Made by a program: the position numbers and the translations under genes. A stretch of 36,973 nt of DNA from Rhodopirellula maiorica SM1 (lineage in GTDB: Bacteria > Planctomycetota > Planctomycetia > Pirellulales > Pirellulaceae): contig NZ_ANOG01000967.1 of assembly GCF_000346295.1 (NCBI RefSeq), positions 1-36,973 of the forward strand. The letters are read 5' to 3'. The notes below the pieces were generated by a model. It made no database searches and was not told the DNA's origin. It saw only the letters and a list, made by a program, of their open reading frames with translations. Below are positions 17,724-26,877 of this stretch, piece after piece (the stretch's first letter is position 1; every line of letters starts with the position of its first letter).

Positions 17724-19811
17724 ATGACTCGAGTCGATCTGCTGTCGTTGTCCACTGATGACCTAGCCTCGCTAACCAATCGCGGCACAGTTAAACGTGC
17801 GCAGCGAGAATTGGACGAAGGTCAGTACAGCTATGAAATCAACGAACCCGACGACGATGACGACAACAACGACGATGCCGCAGTTCACGACTTGATCGTG
17901 ACATGGTCCGATGGAACCGTCTGCCAATTTGTGTCGGGGCAAACGATTCACGAAGCCAAATGCTCAAGCGGATCCATTGGGATCAGCCGCCATATCGTTC
18001 GATCCGTCCTGGCGTATCAACGACATGTGGCAAACAATGTCGCCGCGGACCAAGCCGAGACTAGCGAAGATCGCGGCGATGCCACTGCGGTCCACGAGGA
18101 TACAGCCACCCGAAGTACGACGGCCGCTTGGGATCCAGGTCAAATCCGTGACGAGGATCTGATCCAACATTTTCCCAAGGCGACGATCACGCGAGCAAGG
18201 AAGGTGTTTGACGATGGTGTCCTGGTCGAACTCACACGCGGCGAGAAACCGACAGCTCGATTTCTGCATGAATCGTGTACCGTCCGTTTTCCGGTGCCAG
18301 GAGATGCTCGCTATGCGCGAGCCGATTGTGCCGCCACGATGCTGCCACATTGGACGGCGATGGCGGTGTGGGCGTTTCGTGAACTTGATCCGAAGCGAAA
18401 CGCGGGGCTGATGTCCGTGGGACAAAACGAGTTGCCGGTCCCCCACGATGAACTCGACCGGCTGGACGAACTCGTCATCGAACTCTGCAGCGACGGGATT
18501 TCCGGTTGCAGCCCCACGTGGCCCCAGCGGTTATCACGGCTGGAAAAACAATTGCGCCGCTGCGGTTTGGTATGGCCTGCTGAACTGGTCCTGCAGCTGA
18601 TCCACCAATATGAACGCTACATCCAAAAGGACGCGAGATTCAGTCCCACCGAAACAGTACGATTGATTGGCGAACTGATCGCGAGGTCGCGATCGATTCG
18701 GTCACAAAATGGATCAGTGCCTCAGCCGCTTGTACGAGGTAACAAATCCGATCGCCGTACCGACATCAAAGCGGGGCGATTGGTCGGACTCGGACTTGGC
18801 GTACGCCCCGGACGATCGCAAACCAAGATGCTGGCCTATTTCCAAGACATCGATACCGGTACCGTGGTCGCGGTGCAGCGGGTGTTTGCCGATCCCGATC
18901 CAAAATCACAGACGACCACAAAATCTTATGCGGATTTGGCCGCCCATTCGCTCAGCCGCGGCGTGTCATTGGGTGGTGCGGCAATGTCACAAATGATGCT
19001 GGGCTCAGGAAAACGAACCGCGACCGACGAATTGATTCTGCCGCGAACCAGTGGGAAATTGACCACCAATCCGCAATCGTTCCAGTGGGAACAACTGCAA
19101 CCTCCGCTGGCGATCGAACATTTTCAACAAGCGCGAGAGCGATTTGAATTATTGCCGCCGGATTGGTTGCGACCGCTGCGGTACACCGAGAACCTGCACG
19201 TTTTGAGCGTCACTCGGATTAGCGATTCGCATTTTGACGTCGTACATCAACAACTCACTGCGACGATGCATGATGCGCTCGGCGAAACCGCCCGAATCAT
19301 TTTCCCCTACCATCATCGCGGCGATGCGGGATTCACCCAATTGCAGCACATGTTGGCCACGCGAAGCGGCGATGCACGTTTTGTCTGTGGTCATGTCCGC
19401 TGGCTGCACCAGCAGCTGGAAATCGAACCGATCTCGATCGTATTCCAGTCGGCCGACGGAACGCGTCAAGCCATTTCAACTTGGATCGGTGGCGGTGGCG
19501 AAACGGCGCAAGCGGATGCGAAATCCGCGGACACCCCGCCGTCTTCGCCGCAGTCGACGATCAAAGATTTTCTTAGCACGCTAAATATTCAGCTCAGCGA
19601 AATCCTGCTGACTGGACTTGCTCAGACGGCACCACAAGATTGGCTGGCGTTGTCCGAAGCGGCTCAGCGACTCGGGTTCGTGCGACTCAATCAGCCGATT
19701 TACGAGCTAAGCGAGGAACTCGCCAAACGAATGGACCAAGTTCGCTGGAACCCGTCGCTGGCTGCACGAACGACCGCTCAATTGTGCATGTTTAGTCGAT
19801 TGTTGGAATAG
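17724..19811 (+). CDS. SWIM-like zinc-finger family protein with degenerate fingers (YehQ-like)
   Basis: The 695-residue product is the fifth gene of the MoxR/vWA block, corresponding by position to E. coli yehQ, a SWIM zinc-finger protein. SWIM fingers have the form CxC...CxH. Here the first module (about 15-100) reads Cys80-x-Ser82 ... Ser88-x-His90, so two of the four ligands are serine. A second copy of the module (about 148-215, FPKATITRARKVFDDG...) keeps Cys185 and Cys202 but not the full set. An acidic DDDDDNNDD stretch lies at about 43-51. The remaining 480 residues are unassigned. It begins five bases after the vWA stop. Family assignment rests partly on context. Confidence 0.72.
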   Translation: MTRVDLLSLSTDDLASLTNRGTVKRAQRELDEGQYSYEINEPDDDDDNNDDAAVHDLIVTWSDGTVCQFVSGQTIHEAKCSSGSIGISRHIVRSVLAYQRHVANNVAADQAETSEDRGDATAVHEDTATRSTTAAWDPGQIRDEDLIQHFPKATITRARKVFDDGVLVELTRGEKPTARFLHESCTVRFPVPGDARYARADCAATMLPHWTAMAVWAFRELDPKRNAGLMSVGQNELPVPHDELDRLDELVIELCSDGISGCSPTWPQRLSRLEKQLRRCGLVWPAELVLQLIHQYERYIQKDARFSPTETVRLIGELIARSRSIRSQNGSVPQPLVRGNKSDRRTDIKAGRLVGLGLGVRPGRSQTKMLAYFQDIDTGTVVAVQRVFADPDPKSQTTTKSYADLAAHSLSRGVSLGGAAMSQMMLGSGKRTATDELILPRTSGKLTTNPQSFQWEQLQPPLAIEHFQQARERFELLPPDWLRPLRYTENLHVLSVTRISDSHFDVVHQQLTATMHDALGETARIIFPYHHRGDAGFTQLQHMLATRSGDARFVCGHVRWLHQQLEIEPISIVFQSADGTRQAISTWIGGGGETAQADAKSADTPPSSPQSTIKDFLSTLNIQLSEILLTGLAQTAPQDWLALSEAAQRLGFVRLNQPIYELSEELAKRMDQVRWNPSLAARTTAQLCMFSRLLE

Positions 19812-20071
19812 ATTTGCAAGCAGCTCAGGTGTGCTTCCAGGCCGCGCGAAGCGGATTGCATCGAAAAGTCTTCAGAGTAGTAGGGCGGATCAAGCGAACA
19901 GCGTCGATGCCGTGGTCACGCCGCGTGTTGTTGTTGGCGGAGGCTCAATCGCGTAACTTAACTGCTGTCCAGGTTAAGAATGGACATGCACAAGTCAACC
20001 TCGGCTATGGGCTACCGACCAACGTCTTGGCAAAATAGCCCCTGTTTCATCCCACCTTTGAAGAGATATCG

Positions 20072-21322
20072 ATGCTTGTAATCGAAAAATTCACCTTTGG
20101 CGTCGGCGACCGTTTTGCACATCAAGCGGCGGCTCAATTACGTGCGTTTGAGCAGCTTGCCGAGGACGGCGTGGACGTTGCGCCGGTATGGAACAAGTCC
20201 AACCGCGAACACACCTTCGTTGGATCGAAGCCGCAAAGCGTCTACGACGCAGCGAAAAATGCGATCGAAACTCGGGGGTGGAACAAAGCTTGGCACGTCG
20301 ACGCCGACCATATTCAGCTGGCAACGGTCGATCCCTTTATCCCCTGCAGCGACTTCTTCACGATCGACGTGGCCGATTCGATTGGCAAAGCGGCATCCCA
20401 AGAGGAAATCGCCGCGTTTGTCGATCGCCATCCCGAGCTTGTCGGCACCTTGACGCTCGAAGGATTGTCGTCGCCGCTAGAAGTCAGCAAAGAAGACGTC
20501 CAACGCGTCGCCGAGCAATATTTGTTGGCTGTCAAAGAAGCGGGCGAAATTTATCGACACATCGCCGATGCGAAAGGGGCCGACAATGTGATCGCCGAGA
20601 TCTCGATGGACGAAACCGACTCGCCACAAACGCCTCCTGAGTTGCTGGTCATCCTGGCGGCGATTGCCGACGAGCAGGTTCCTGTACAAACGATCGCACC
20701 CAAATTCACCGGTCGTTTCAACAAAGGCGTTGACTATGTTGGCGATCTGAAACAATTCGAGCGTGAGTTTAATGACGACGTGGCTGTGATCGCTCATGCC
20801 GTAAAAACCTACGGTCTGCCCGAAACCTTGAAGCTAAGTGTTCATAGCGGCAGCGATAAATTCAGTCTGTATCCGATCATCCGCGAATGTTTGCAACGCA
20901 CCGGTGCGGGTTTACACATCAAAACCGCGGGCACCACGTGGCTCGAAGAAATCATCGGCTTGGCCGAAGCGGGTGGCGATGGTCTGGCTCTGGCCAAAGA
21001 GATCTACGCTTACGCCCTTGAGCATGTCGAAGAATTCTGTGCTCCATACGCCAGCGTGATCGACATCGACAACAGCAAACTGCCCGATGCGGAAACCGTC
21101 AACGGATGGTCAGGCCCTCGATTAGCCAGTGCGATCCGTCACATCCAAGACAACGAGCACTTCAACGCCCACATGCGTCAACTGCTGCACGTCTCGTTCA
21201 AAGTCGCCGCCAAACATGGCGATCGCTACACCGATCTGCTGAAGAAGAATCAAGAGATTGTCGGCAACGAAGTGACTAAGAACATCTACGAGCGTCACTT
21301 GCGTCCGCTTTTTGTGGGCTAA
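20072..21322 (+). CDS. uxaE: Tagaturonate epimerase family protein (UxaE-like)
   Basis: The 416-residue product resembles the UxaE family, which interconverts D-tagaturonate and D-fructuronate in hexuronate catabolism. Supporting segments are HVDADHI (about 75-81), APKFTGRFNKGVDYVGDL, and the likely metal/substrate segment LSVHSGSDKFSLYP (about 256-269), followed by GLHIKTAGTTWLEE. Cytoplasmic, no signal peptide. GAAGAG precedes the ATG by about seven bases. It starts a plus-strand carbohydrate block with a FucP-type symporter next. A related sugar-acid epimerase or isomerase of another specificity is possible. Confidence 0.75.
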   Translation: MLVIEKFTFGVGDRFAHQAAAQLRAFEQLAEDGVDVAPVWNKSNREHTFVGSKPQSVYDAAKNAIETRGWNKAWHVDADHIQLATVDPFIPCSDFFTIDVADSIGKAASQEEIAAFVDRHPELVGTLTLEGLSSPLEVSKEDVQRVAEQYLLAVKEAGEIYRHIADAKGADNVIAEISMDETDSPQTPPELLVILAAIADEQVPVQTIAPKFTGRFNKGVDYVGDLKQFEREFNDDVAVIAHAVKTYGLPETLKLSVHSGSDKFSLYPIIRECLQRTGAGLHIKTAGTTWLEEIIGLAEAGGDGLALAKEIYAYALEHVEEFCAPYASVIDIDNSKLPDAETVNGWSGPRLASAIRHIQDNEHFNAHMRQLLHVSFKVAAKHGDRYTDLLKKNQEIVGNEVTKNIYERHLRPLFVG

Positions 21323-21676
21323 AACGCGTGTCGTCATGGAACATTCGCTCGGCGTGATCCCATCAGCGGTTCTCACGCGAGCTTCGATTTGGGCGTCCCT
21401 TGCAGAGGCATGGTTCGCCCGGGGAAAGATTTTTCGGAAATTTGTGAGCGTTACCACGCGTTGCTCCGCCGCCACATGTCCCACTGCGCTCGCAGCCAAG
21501 CGGGCGGCAATAAATTCTTTGCAATGAAAGATGCCAATCTGATCGGCATGGACTATCCCTTTGTAGGAAAAAAGTCGCTATTTTAGAGGCAGACGGAATA
21601 GTGCGGCAGACAAAAGTCGCATCGCTCCGCCCCTACCCTTTTCCTCACAACTTATCGCTTTTTTGGAAAGAATCTT
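21323..21676. other. Intergenic stretch before the symporter gene
   Basis: No gene is supported. A good GGAAAG ribosome site at 21665-21670 belongs to the symporter gene. Short open frames here look non-coding. No hairpin terminator with a T-run was found. Confidence 0.45.
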
Positions 21677-23158
21677 ATGTCCGACGGCATCGAAGTCCAG
21701 CCTTACGAACCGGCAGCCGACGTCAGCCGCGAGGGTCAACTCGGTGACACCTCGCCGCCGAAAGTTGTCCCGCGTCAATACTTGATGGCGTTCATATTGA
21801 CGACCTGTTGTTTCGCATTGTGGGGCTTCGCCAATGACATCACCAATCCATTGGTGAAGGTTTTCAAAGAAGTCTTCCAAATCAGCAACACGCAAAGCTC
21901 GCTGGTCCAGTTCGCGTTTTACGGTGGCTACTTCACGATGGCGCTACCAGCCGCCTACTTTATCCGCCGCTTTTCGTACAAAGGTGCGATCATGGTCGGA
22001 TTTGCCTTGTACGCAGTGGGTGCGTTATTGAGCATTCCCGCCAGTCTGAACACGAACTTCTGGATTTTCATTGCCGGATTCTACATTTTGACCTTTGGAC
22101 TGGCTTTTCTGGAAACCAGTTGCAATCCGTACATCCTTGCGATGGGGCCTCCGGAAACAGCAACCCAGCGATTGAATTTGGCTCAGGCGTTCAACCCGAT
22201 GGGATCGTTGACCGGGATGATCGTCGCGTCAACGATTATCGCACCCAATTTGGAGGTGGGTGAGTTCCGCAACCAAATGGAGGCAAAATCACCCGAGGCG
22301 GTGCAATATGTCGAAGCGGATTACGCATCAGGATTGCCCGATTTTGATCAAGAATTTGGAACCTTGGACGCCGCCGTCAGCAAAGGGCTTGCCAACATGC
22401 AAGTCACATCGCCTGAGACATTTCAAGCAATTCAACAACACGATCTTGGCGTCGTGCGGACGCCCTACGTCGTGATCGCCTGTGTCGTGATCGGATTCTT
22501 GATCATTTTTGCACTGACGAAAATGCCTACCTTTGCTGCGGATCAACCCGATGCGCCGGTAAGCGAATTAGCGGTTCGACTTTTTGGCAAAGCCCATTAC
22601 CGCGAAGGCGTAGTCGCGCAGGCGTTTTATGTGGGTGCCCAAATCACATGTTGGACGTTCATCATTCATTATGGGATGGAACAAGTCGGGTTGACGCTCG
22701 CTCAGGCGCAAACCTGGAACATCGCCGCAATGATGATCTTTCTGATTAGCCGTTTCGTCTGCACCTTCATGTTGAAATTCGTCAGCCCTGGAAAGCTGTT
22801 GGCATCGCTGGCGGTGGCCGCAGCGATTTTGACATTTGGTGCGATCATGTTGCAAGGACAAATCGGACTGATCTGTCTGGTTCTGATCTCGGCGTGCATG
22901 TCGTTGATGTTCCCTACGATCTACGGAATTGCACTGAAAGGATTGCCGGCCGAAGAAGCTAAGTTGGGCTCAGCCGGTTTGATCATGGCGATTGTCGGTG
23001 GAGCTCTGTTGCCGCTAATGCAAGGTTGGTTCATCGACCAGATTGGCGTTCGCAATTCGTTCTACCTACCGCTGATCTGCTTCGTCGCGATTGCCATCTT
23101 TGGCGTTCGTACGTTCACTCGATTCGAAAAAGAAGCCAATTTTCAAACCGCAGCGTAG
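21677..23158 (+). CDS. FucP-type sugar:proton symporter (MFS)
   Basis: The 493-residue product is an inner-membrane transporter with about 12 hydrophobic helices, of the L-fucose permease branch of the major facilitator superfamily. Characteristic parts are ALWGFANDITNPLVK in TM1, GGYFTMALPAAYFIRRFSYK, the GLAFLETSCNPYIL signature, and a long loop between TM6 and TM7 (about 190-270). Members take up fucose, galactose, glucose or other sugars with protons; specificity cannot be read from this sequence. The first 30 residues are a polar cytoplasmic extension. Its place between the epimerase gene and the GH110-like gene suggests import of a released monosaccharide. Confidence 0.92.
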   Translation: MSDGIEVQPYEPAADVSREGQLGDTSPPKVVPRQYLMAFILTTCCFALWGFANDITNPLVKVFKEVFQISNTQSSLVQFAFYGGYFTMALPAAYFIRRFSYKGAIMVGFALYAVGALLSIPASLNTNFWIFIAGFYILTFGLAFLETSCNPYILAMGPPETATQRLNLAQAFNPMGSLTGMIVASTIIAPNLEVGEFRNQMEAKSPEAVQYVEADYASGLPDFDQEFGTLDAAVSKGLANMQVTSPETFQAIQQHDLGVVRTPYVVIACVVIGFLIIFALTKMPTFAADQPDAPVSELAVRLFGKAHYREGVVAQAFYVGAQITCWTFIIHYGMEQVGLTLAQAQTWNIAAMMIFLISRFVCTFMLKFVSPGKLLASLAVAAAILTFGAIMLQGQIGLICLVLISACMSLMFPTIYGIALKGLPAEEAKLGSAGLIMAIVGGALLPLMQGWFIDQIGVRNSFYLPLICFVAIAIFGVRTFTRFEKEANFQTAA

Positions 23159-23245
23159 TGCGGCGAGATTGGCGGTTGATTTTCGTGACGCGGGAAGGCA
23201 GCTGTCGGTCCGTGTAATAGCCGTCTTGTCGCCGGCCAGCTGGCT

Positions 23246-23304
23246 GGCGATTTAGTAAACGGCGATTTTGTGAGCGGCGATTAAGAGAGCGGTGACGTGC
23301 GAGC
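23246..23304. repeat. Short imperfect tandem repeat, 15-bp unit, about four copies
   Basis: Units begin GGCGATT and end in AAC or AGC: 23246-23260, 23261-23275, 23276-23290, and a diverged 14-base copy 23291-23304. They lie between the symporter and the GH110-like gene in otherwise empty sequence. Confidence 0.6.
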
Positions 23305-23442
23305 GGGGGGCGCGTGCATCAAACCGGCGACTGCGGTGGGGCAAAAAACCGAGGGCAAGGATCGCAGCCCAATCTCGGTCGAGTCTAATCGCTGCGTACA
23401 GCACCGCATGCTGACAAAGCACCAAAGCCAGAGACGTACACG

Positions 23443-25272
23443 ATGAAATTCAATTTGCTTGGTTTACTGATTCTGTTGACTTCGTTTGGGACAACGTCGC
23501 TTGCCCACGCCGAAGAAATTAGCGTTGCCGACCATGGGGTCGTTCCTGGGCAAGATGCCACCTACCCGCTGCTTCGTTTGATTCAATCGGTCGAAGGCGA
23601 AAGCAACATCACCCTTGTTTTCCCCAAAGGCACCTACAAATTTCTTCCTGACAACGCTCTTGAACAATTTCGCGCCGTCTCGAATCACGACAACAGTCTA
23701 AAACGAATGGCATTCCCATTGTTTGGATTTAACAACATCACGATCGACGGTGGCGGATCAACGTTCCTGTTTCATGGTCGGATCAGTCCCGTCGTCATTG
23801 ATGGCTGTCACGGCGCAACCCTAAAGAACTTTTCGATCGATTGGGACAAGCCCTTTCAGAGCGAATTGACCGTGGTCGAAAATGATACAGAGGAGGACAC
23901 GTTTACCGTCGAGGTGGACCGTGATCGATATCCGTACTCAATCAAACATGGTGAGGTGTGGTTTGAACGCGATGGCTGGAGCGATCCGTTTGGATCGAAC
24001 ATCGTGTTTGATCCCAATACGCAATCGCCGATTTACAACACTAAAAAATATGGCGTCAATTACTCGAAGCCCGTCAAGGTGACCGCGGCTGGCAAGAACC
24101 GAATACGCTTCAATGCTCGAGGGCGAGCTCTGCCTCCGGTCGGATCGGTGTTGATTACCTACGGGGTGAATCCAACCAGCCGCTTGTGCCCGGCAATCCA
24201 CATTGCCAATTCCAGTGATGTTCGCGTCGAAAACGTAACGGTCTACGCGGCAGGCGGGATGGCGTTGATCGCAGAGCGAACCGAGAACGTGACACTTGAA
24301 AAGATGGTCGTCACGTCGACCCCGGATCGGTTGGTCGCCACCCGCGCCGACGCCACCCACTTTGTCGGATGCCGCGGTACCGTAAAACTCGAAAACTGCC
24401 TGTTTGAACACATGCTCGATGACGGCATCAACGTTCACGGTGCGTATGTCAAAGTCGAAGAATATTTGGGGGAAAACCGTTTCATCTGCGCGATCAGCCA
24501 TCCGCAACAATGGGGGCTGACGTTCGCCAGCCCCGGTGACCAAGTCGCTATCCTGTCTCGCGAAACCGTTCTGCCATTTCATCAAACCGTGGTGGAAAAC
24601 GTTGTGGTGCTAAATGAAGAGCGATTTGTTATCACGGTTTCCGATGTGCCTGAGGAACTGCCAACCGGGCCGCTTTCGCTAGAGAATTTGACCTGGTATC
24701 CCGACGTGGTGATGAAGCACAACACGATTCGTCAGAACCGGGCACGAGGGGCGTTGATCACGACCAAAGGCAAAGTGTTGATCGACAGCAACTATTTTTC
24801 GTCGCAGATGCACGGCATTTTGATCGAAGGCGACAACAAGAAATGGTACGAGTCGGGAGGAGTCCAAGACGTCACGATCTCGAACAACGTTTTCGACAAC
24901 ATTGGCTTCGAAGGCGGTGCCGTCTATCCGCTGCTCGCTTCTCCACTATTAACCGACGAACAACGATTGGGCGAAGGCCATTTCCACCGTAACGTCCGGT
25001 TTATCAACAACACCATCCGCAGCTTTAATGGATTGGTGGCCCAGACGCGATCGGTCCGCGGTTTGACAATATCAGGGAACAAGCTGGACTTCAGCAGTGA
25101 CTACCCTGCCAACAACGAGTTTCCGTCGATCGATCTGCATTATTGCGATGACGTGAATATCGTCGACAACACTGCCACCGGATTTGATCACGAACCGGTC
25201 ATCGCCCAGTCCCCCGACTCGACCAACGTCAAAATCGAGAACAATGTGGGCTTTCGAGCCCCCAGCGGATAG
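23443..25272 (+). CDS. Secreted GH110-like exo-alpha-galactosidase (right-handed beta-helix)
   Basis: The 609-residue product has a signal peptide (LLGLLILLTSFGTTSLAHA) and a parallel beta-helix with many NVTISNN-type coils. Segments typical of glycoside hydrolase family 110 are visible: IDGGGSTFLFHGRISPVVID (about 101-120), LKNFSIDWDKPFQSEL (127-142), ADATHFVGC (302-310) and LDDGINVHG (325-333). GH110 enzymes remove terminal alpha-1,3-linked galactose, for example from blood-group B structures and from carrageenan-type galactans. Acidic residues in the last segment are good catalytic candidates. Two sulfatase genes follow nearby, which fits a sulfated galactan substrate. Another beta-helix carbohydrase family is the alternative. 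Confidence 0.8.
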   Translation: MKFNLLGLLILLTSFGTTSLAHAEEISVADHGVVPGQDATYPLLRLIQSVEGESNITLVFPKGTYKFLPDNALEQFRAVSNHDNSLKRMAFPLFGFNNITIDGGGSTFLFHGRISPVVIDGCHGATLKNFSIDWDKPFQSELTVVENDTEEDTFTVEVDRDRYPYSIKHGEVWFERDGWSDPFGSNIVFDPNTQSPIYNTKKYGVNYSKPVKVTAAGKNRIRFNARGRALPPVGSVLITYGVNPTSRLCPAIHIANSSDVRVENVTVYAAGGMALIAERTENVTLEKMVVTSTPDRLVATRADATHFVGCRGTVKLENCLFEHMLDDGINVHGAYVKVEEYLGENRFICAISHPQQWGLTFASPGDQVAILSRETVLPFHQTVVENVVVLNEERFVITVSDVPEELPTGPLSLENLTWYPDVVMKHNTIRQNRARGALITTKGKVLIDSNYFSSQMHGILIEGDNKKWYESGGVQDVTISNNVFDNIGFEGGAVYPLLASPLLTDEQRLGEGHFHRNVRFINNTIRSFNGLVAQTRSVRGLTISGNKLDFSSDYPANNEFPSIDLHYCDDVNIVDNTATGFDHEPVIAQSPDSTNVKIENNVGFRAPSG

Positions 25273-25364
25273 CAACGGTGAACGGATAAAAATTCGACAA
25301 TGGATGAAAGATTTTAAGTAATCTATTAGCGTATCGCTCCACCAACAACTCGCTGCGAAGCCTC

Positions 25365-26798
25365 ATGAAAAAAATCCATTCCGGTCTACTCCTGTGCGCA
25401 CTTGTCTCTCTTTTCGCTAGCGTGGCGAATTCAGCCAGCGTGGCGAATGCGGACCAGCCACGTACCCCTAATGTGATTTACATCCTGGCCGACGACCTCG
25501 GCTATGGCGACCTCAGCTGTTATGGGCAGACCAAATTCGAGACTCCCAACATTGATGCATTGGCCCAGCGGGGGATGCGTTTCACCCAGCACTATTCCGG
25601 CAGTACCGTTTGTGCTCCGTCGCGTTGTGCACTGCTGACCGGATTTCACACCGGCCACGGGGCTGTGCGAGGCAATGCGGAAGTATCGCCCGAAGGCCAA
25701 GAACCGATGCCAGCGGATACCTACACCGTGGCAAAACATTTGCAACGTGCCGGATACAAAACCGGCATCTTTGGCAAATGGGGACTAGGGGCACCTGGCA
25801 CCGCCAGTGAACCGCTGAAGATGGGGTTTGACCGTTTCTACGGGTACAATTGTCAACGAATCGCCCACTGTTATTATCCCGCATTTTTATGGAGCGACGA
25901 AGAACGCGAACTGCTCTGGGGCAACGTCGCGTCTCACAAACATGATTACGCACCGGATTTGATTCACGATCAAGCATTGAAGTTTATTCGAGACCACAAA
26001 GACGGGCCCTTTTTCTGTTACTACGCCGCCGTCCAGCCGCACGCCGACATGGTGGCGCCGGAATCGTACATGAAGAAGTATCGAGGCAAATTTCTGCCCG
26101 AATCCAACTACCCCGATGACTACTATGCGGGGCAACCCGAATCGCACGCTGCGTTTGCCGCGATGGTCAACGTGTTGGATGACTATGTCGGTGAGATCAC
26201 GGCGGAACTGGACTCTCTTGGCATCACGGACGAAACGATAATCATTTTCTCGTCCGACAATGGCCCCCACAAAGAAGGAGGTCACGATCCCGATTACTTC
26301 AATTCCAACGGACCGCTGCGAGGTTTCAAACGGGATCTCTATGAGGGGGGCGTTCGCGTACCGATGATCGCCGTGTGGCCCGAAACGATCCCAGCCGGAA
26401 GTGTCTCGGACGAGATTTCGGCATTTTGGGATTTTTTGCCAACGATGGCCGATTTGGTCGGCAAACCGCTACCGGGCAACACCGATGGCGTTTCGATCCT
26501 GCCCACGCTGCTTGGAAAACCGGAACAACAGCAAAAACACGATTATCTTTATTGGGAATTCATTGAGATGCGGGGGCGTGTCGCGGTTCGCAAAGGCAAT
26601 TGGAAGGGGGTTCGCTACAATGTCGACAAGAATCCGAATTCGCCCATCGAACTGTATGATTTGTCCGTCGATCCCGGCGAAACGAAGAATGTCGCCGCCC
26701 AACATCCCGAGACGGCCGTAGAGCTCAGCAAGCTGATATCCGAATCACGGACGATGTCGCCTAATCCACGGTTTAACTTTCACTACCTACGCAAGTAA
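25365..26798 (+). CDS. Secreted arylsulfatase-type sulfatase (S1 family)
   Basis: The 477-residue product has a signal peptide and the S1 sulfatase fold. Metal ligands sit in ILADDLGYGD (about 40-49). The formylglycine motif is Cys83-Ala-Pro-Ser-Arg87 (VCAPSRCALLTG), followed by GIFGKWGLG and, later, SSDNGPHKEGGH with further active-site residues. It hydrolyses sulfate esters after its Cys is converted to formylglycine by an anaerobic or FGE-type maturase encoded elsewhere. The signal region has a short internal duplication (ASVAN repeated). It lies 92 bases after the GH110-like gene, suggesting joint action on a sulfated glycan. The exact sulfatase subfamily cannot be told by eye. Confidence 0.93.
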   Translation: MKKIHSGLLLCALVSLFASVANSASVANADQPRTPNVIYILADDLGYGDLSCYGQTKFETPNIDALAQRGMRFTQHYSGSTVCAPSRCALLTGFHTGHGAVRGNAEVSPEGQEPMPADTYTVAKHLQRAGYKTGIFGKWGLGAPGTASEPLKMGFDRFYGYNCQRIAHCYYPAFLWSDEERELLWGNVASHKHDYAPDLIHDQALKFIRDHKDGPFFCYYAAVQPHADMVAPESYMKKYRGKFLPESNYPDDYYAGQPESHAAFAAMVNVLDDYVGEITAELDSLGITDETIIIFSSDNGPHKEGGHDPDYFNSNGPLRGFKRDLYEGGVRVPMIAVWPETIPAGSVSDEISAFWDFLPTMADLVGKPLPGNTDGVSILPTLLGKPEQQQKHDYLYWEFIEMRGRVAVRKGNWKGVRYNVDKNPNSPIELYDLSVDPGETKNVAAQHPETAVELSKLISESRTMSPNPRFNFHYLRK

Positions 26799-26877
26799 AC
26801 TAGGGCGGGCCGCCCCGAATCCATCCCAGTCGCTAGACGACCAACCCAAATTTCCCTCCACTCCCGCTGTTGAGACA

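Noticed and set aside
17964-18446. Minus-strand 160-codon frame inside the SWIM-like gene
   Set aside because: Antisense of the fifth operon gene, with no recognisable domain or ribosome site.
19814-20038. Short plus-strand frame between the SWIM-like gene and the epimerase gene
   Set aside because: No domain, no ribosome site, and a basic composition like random sequence. The region is treated as intergenic.
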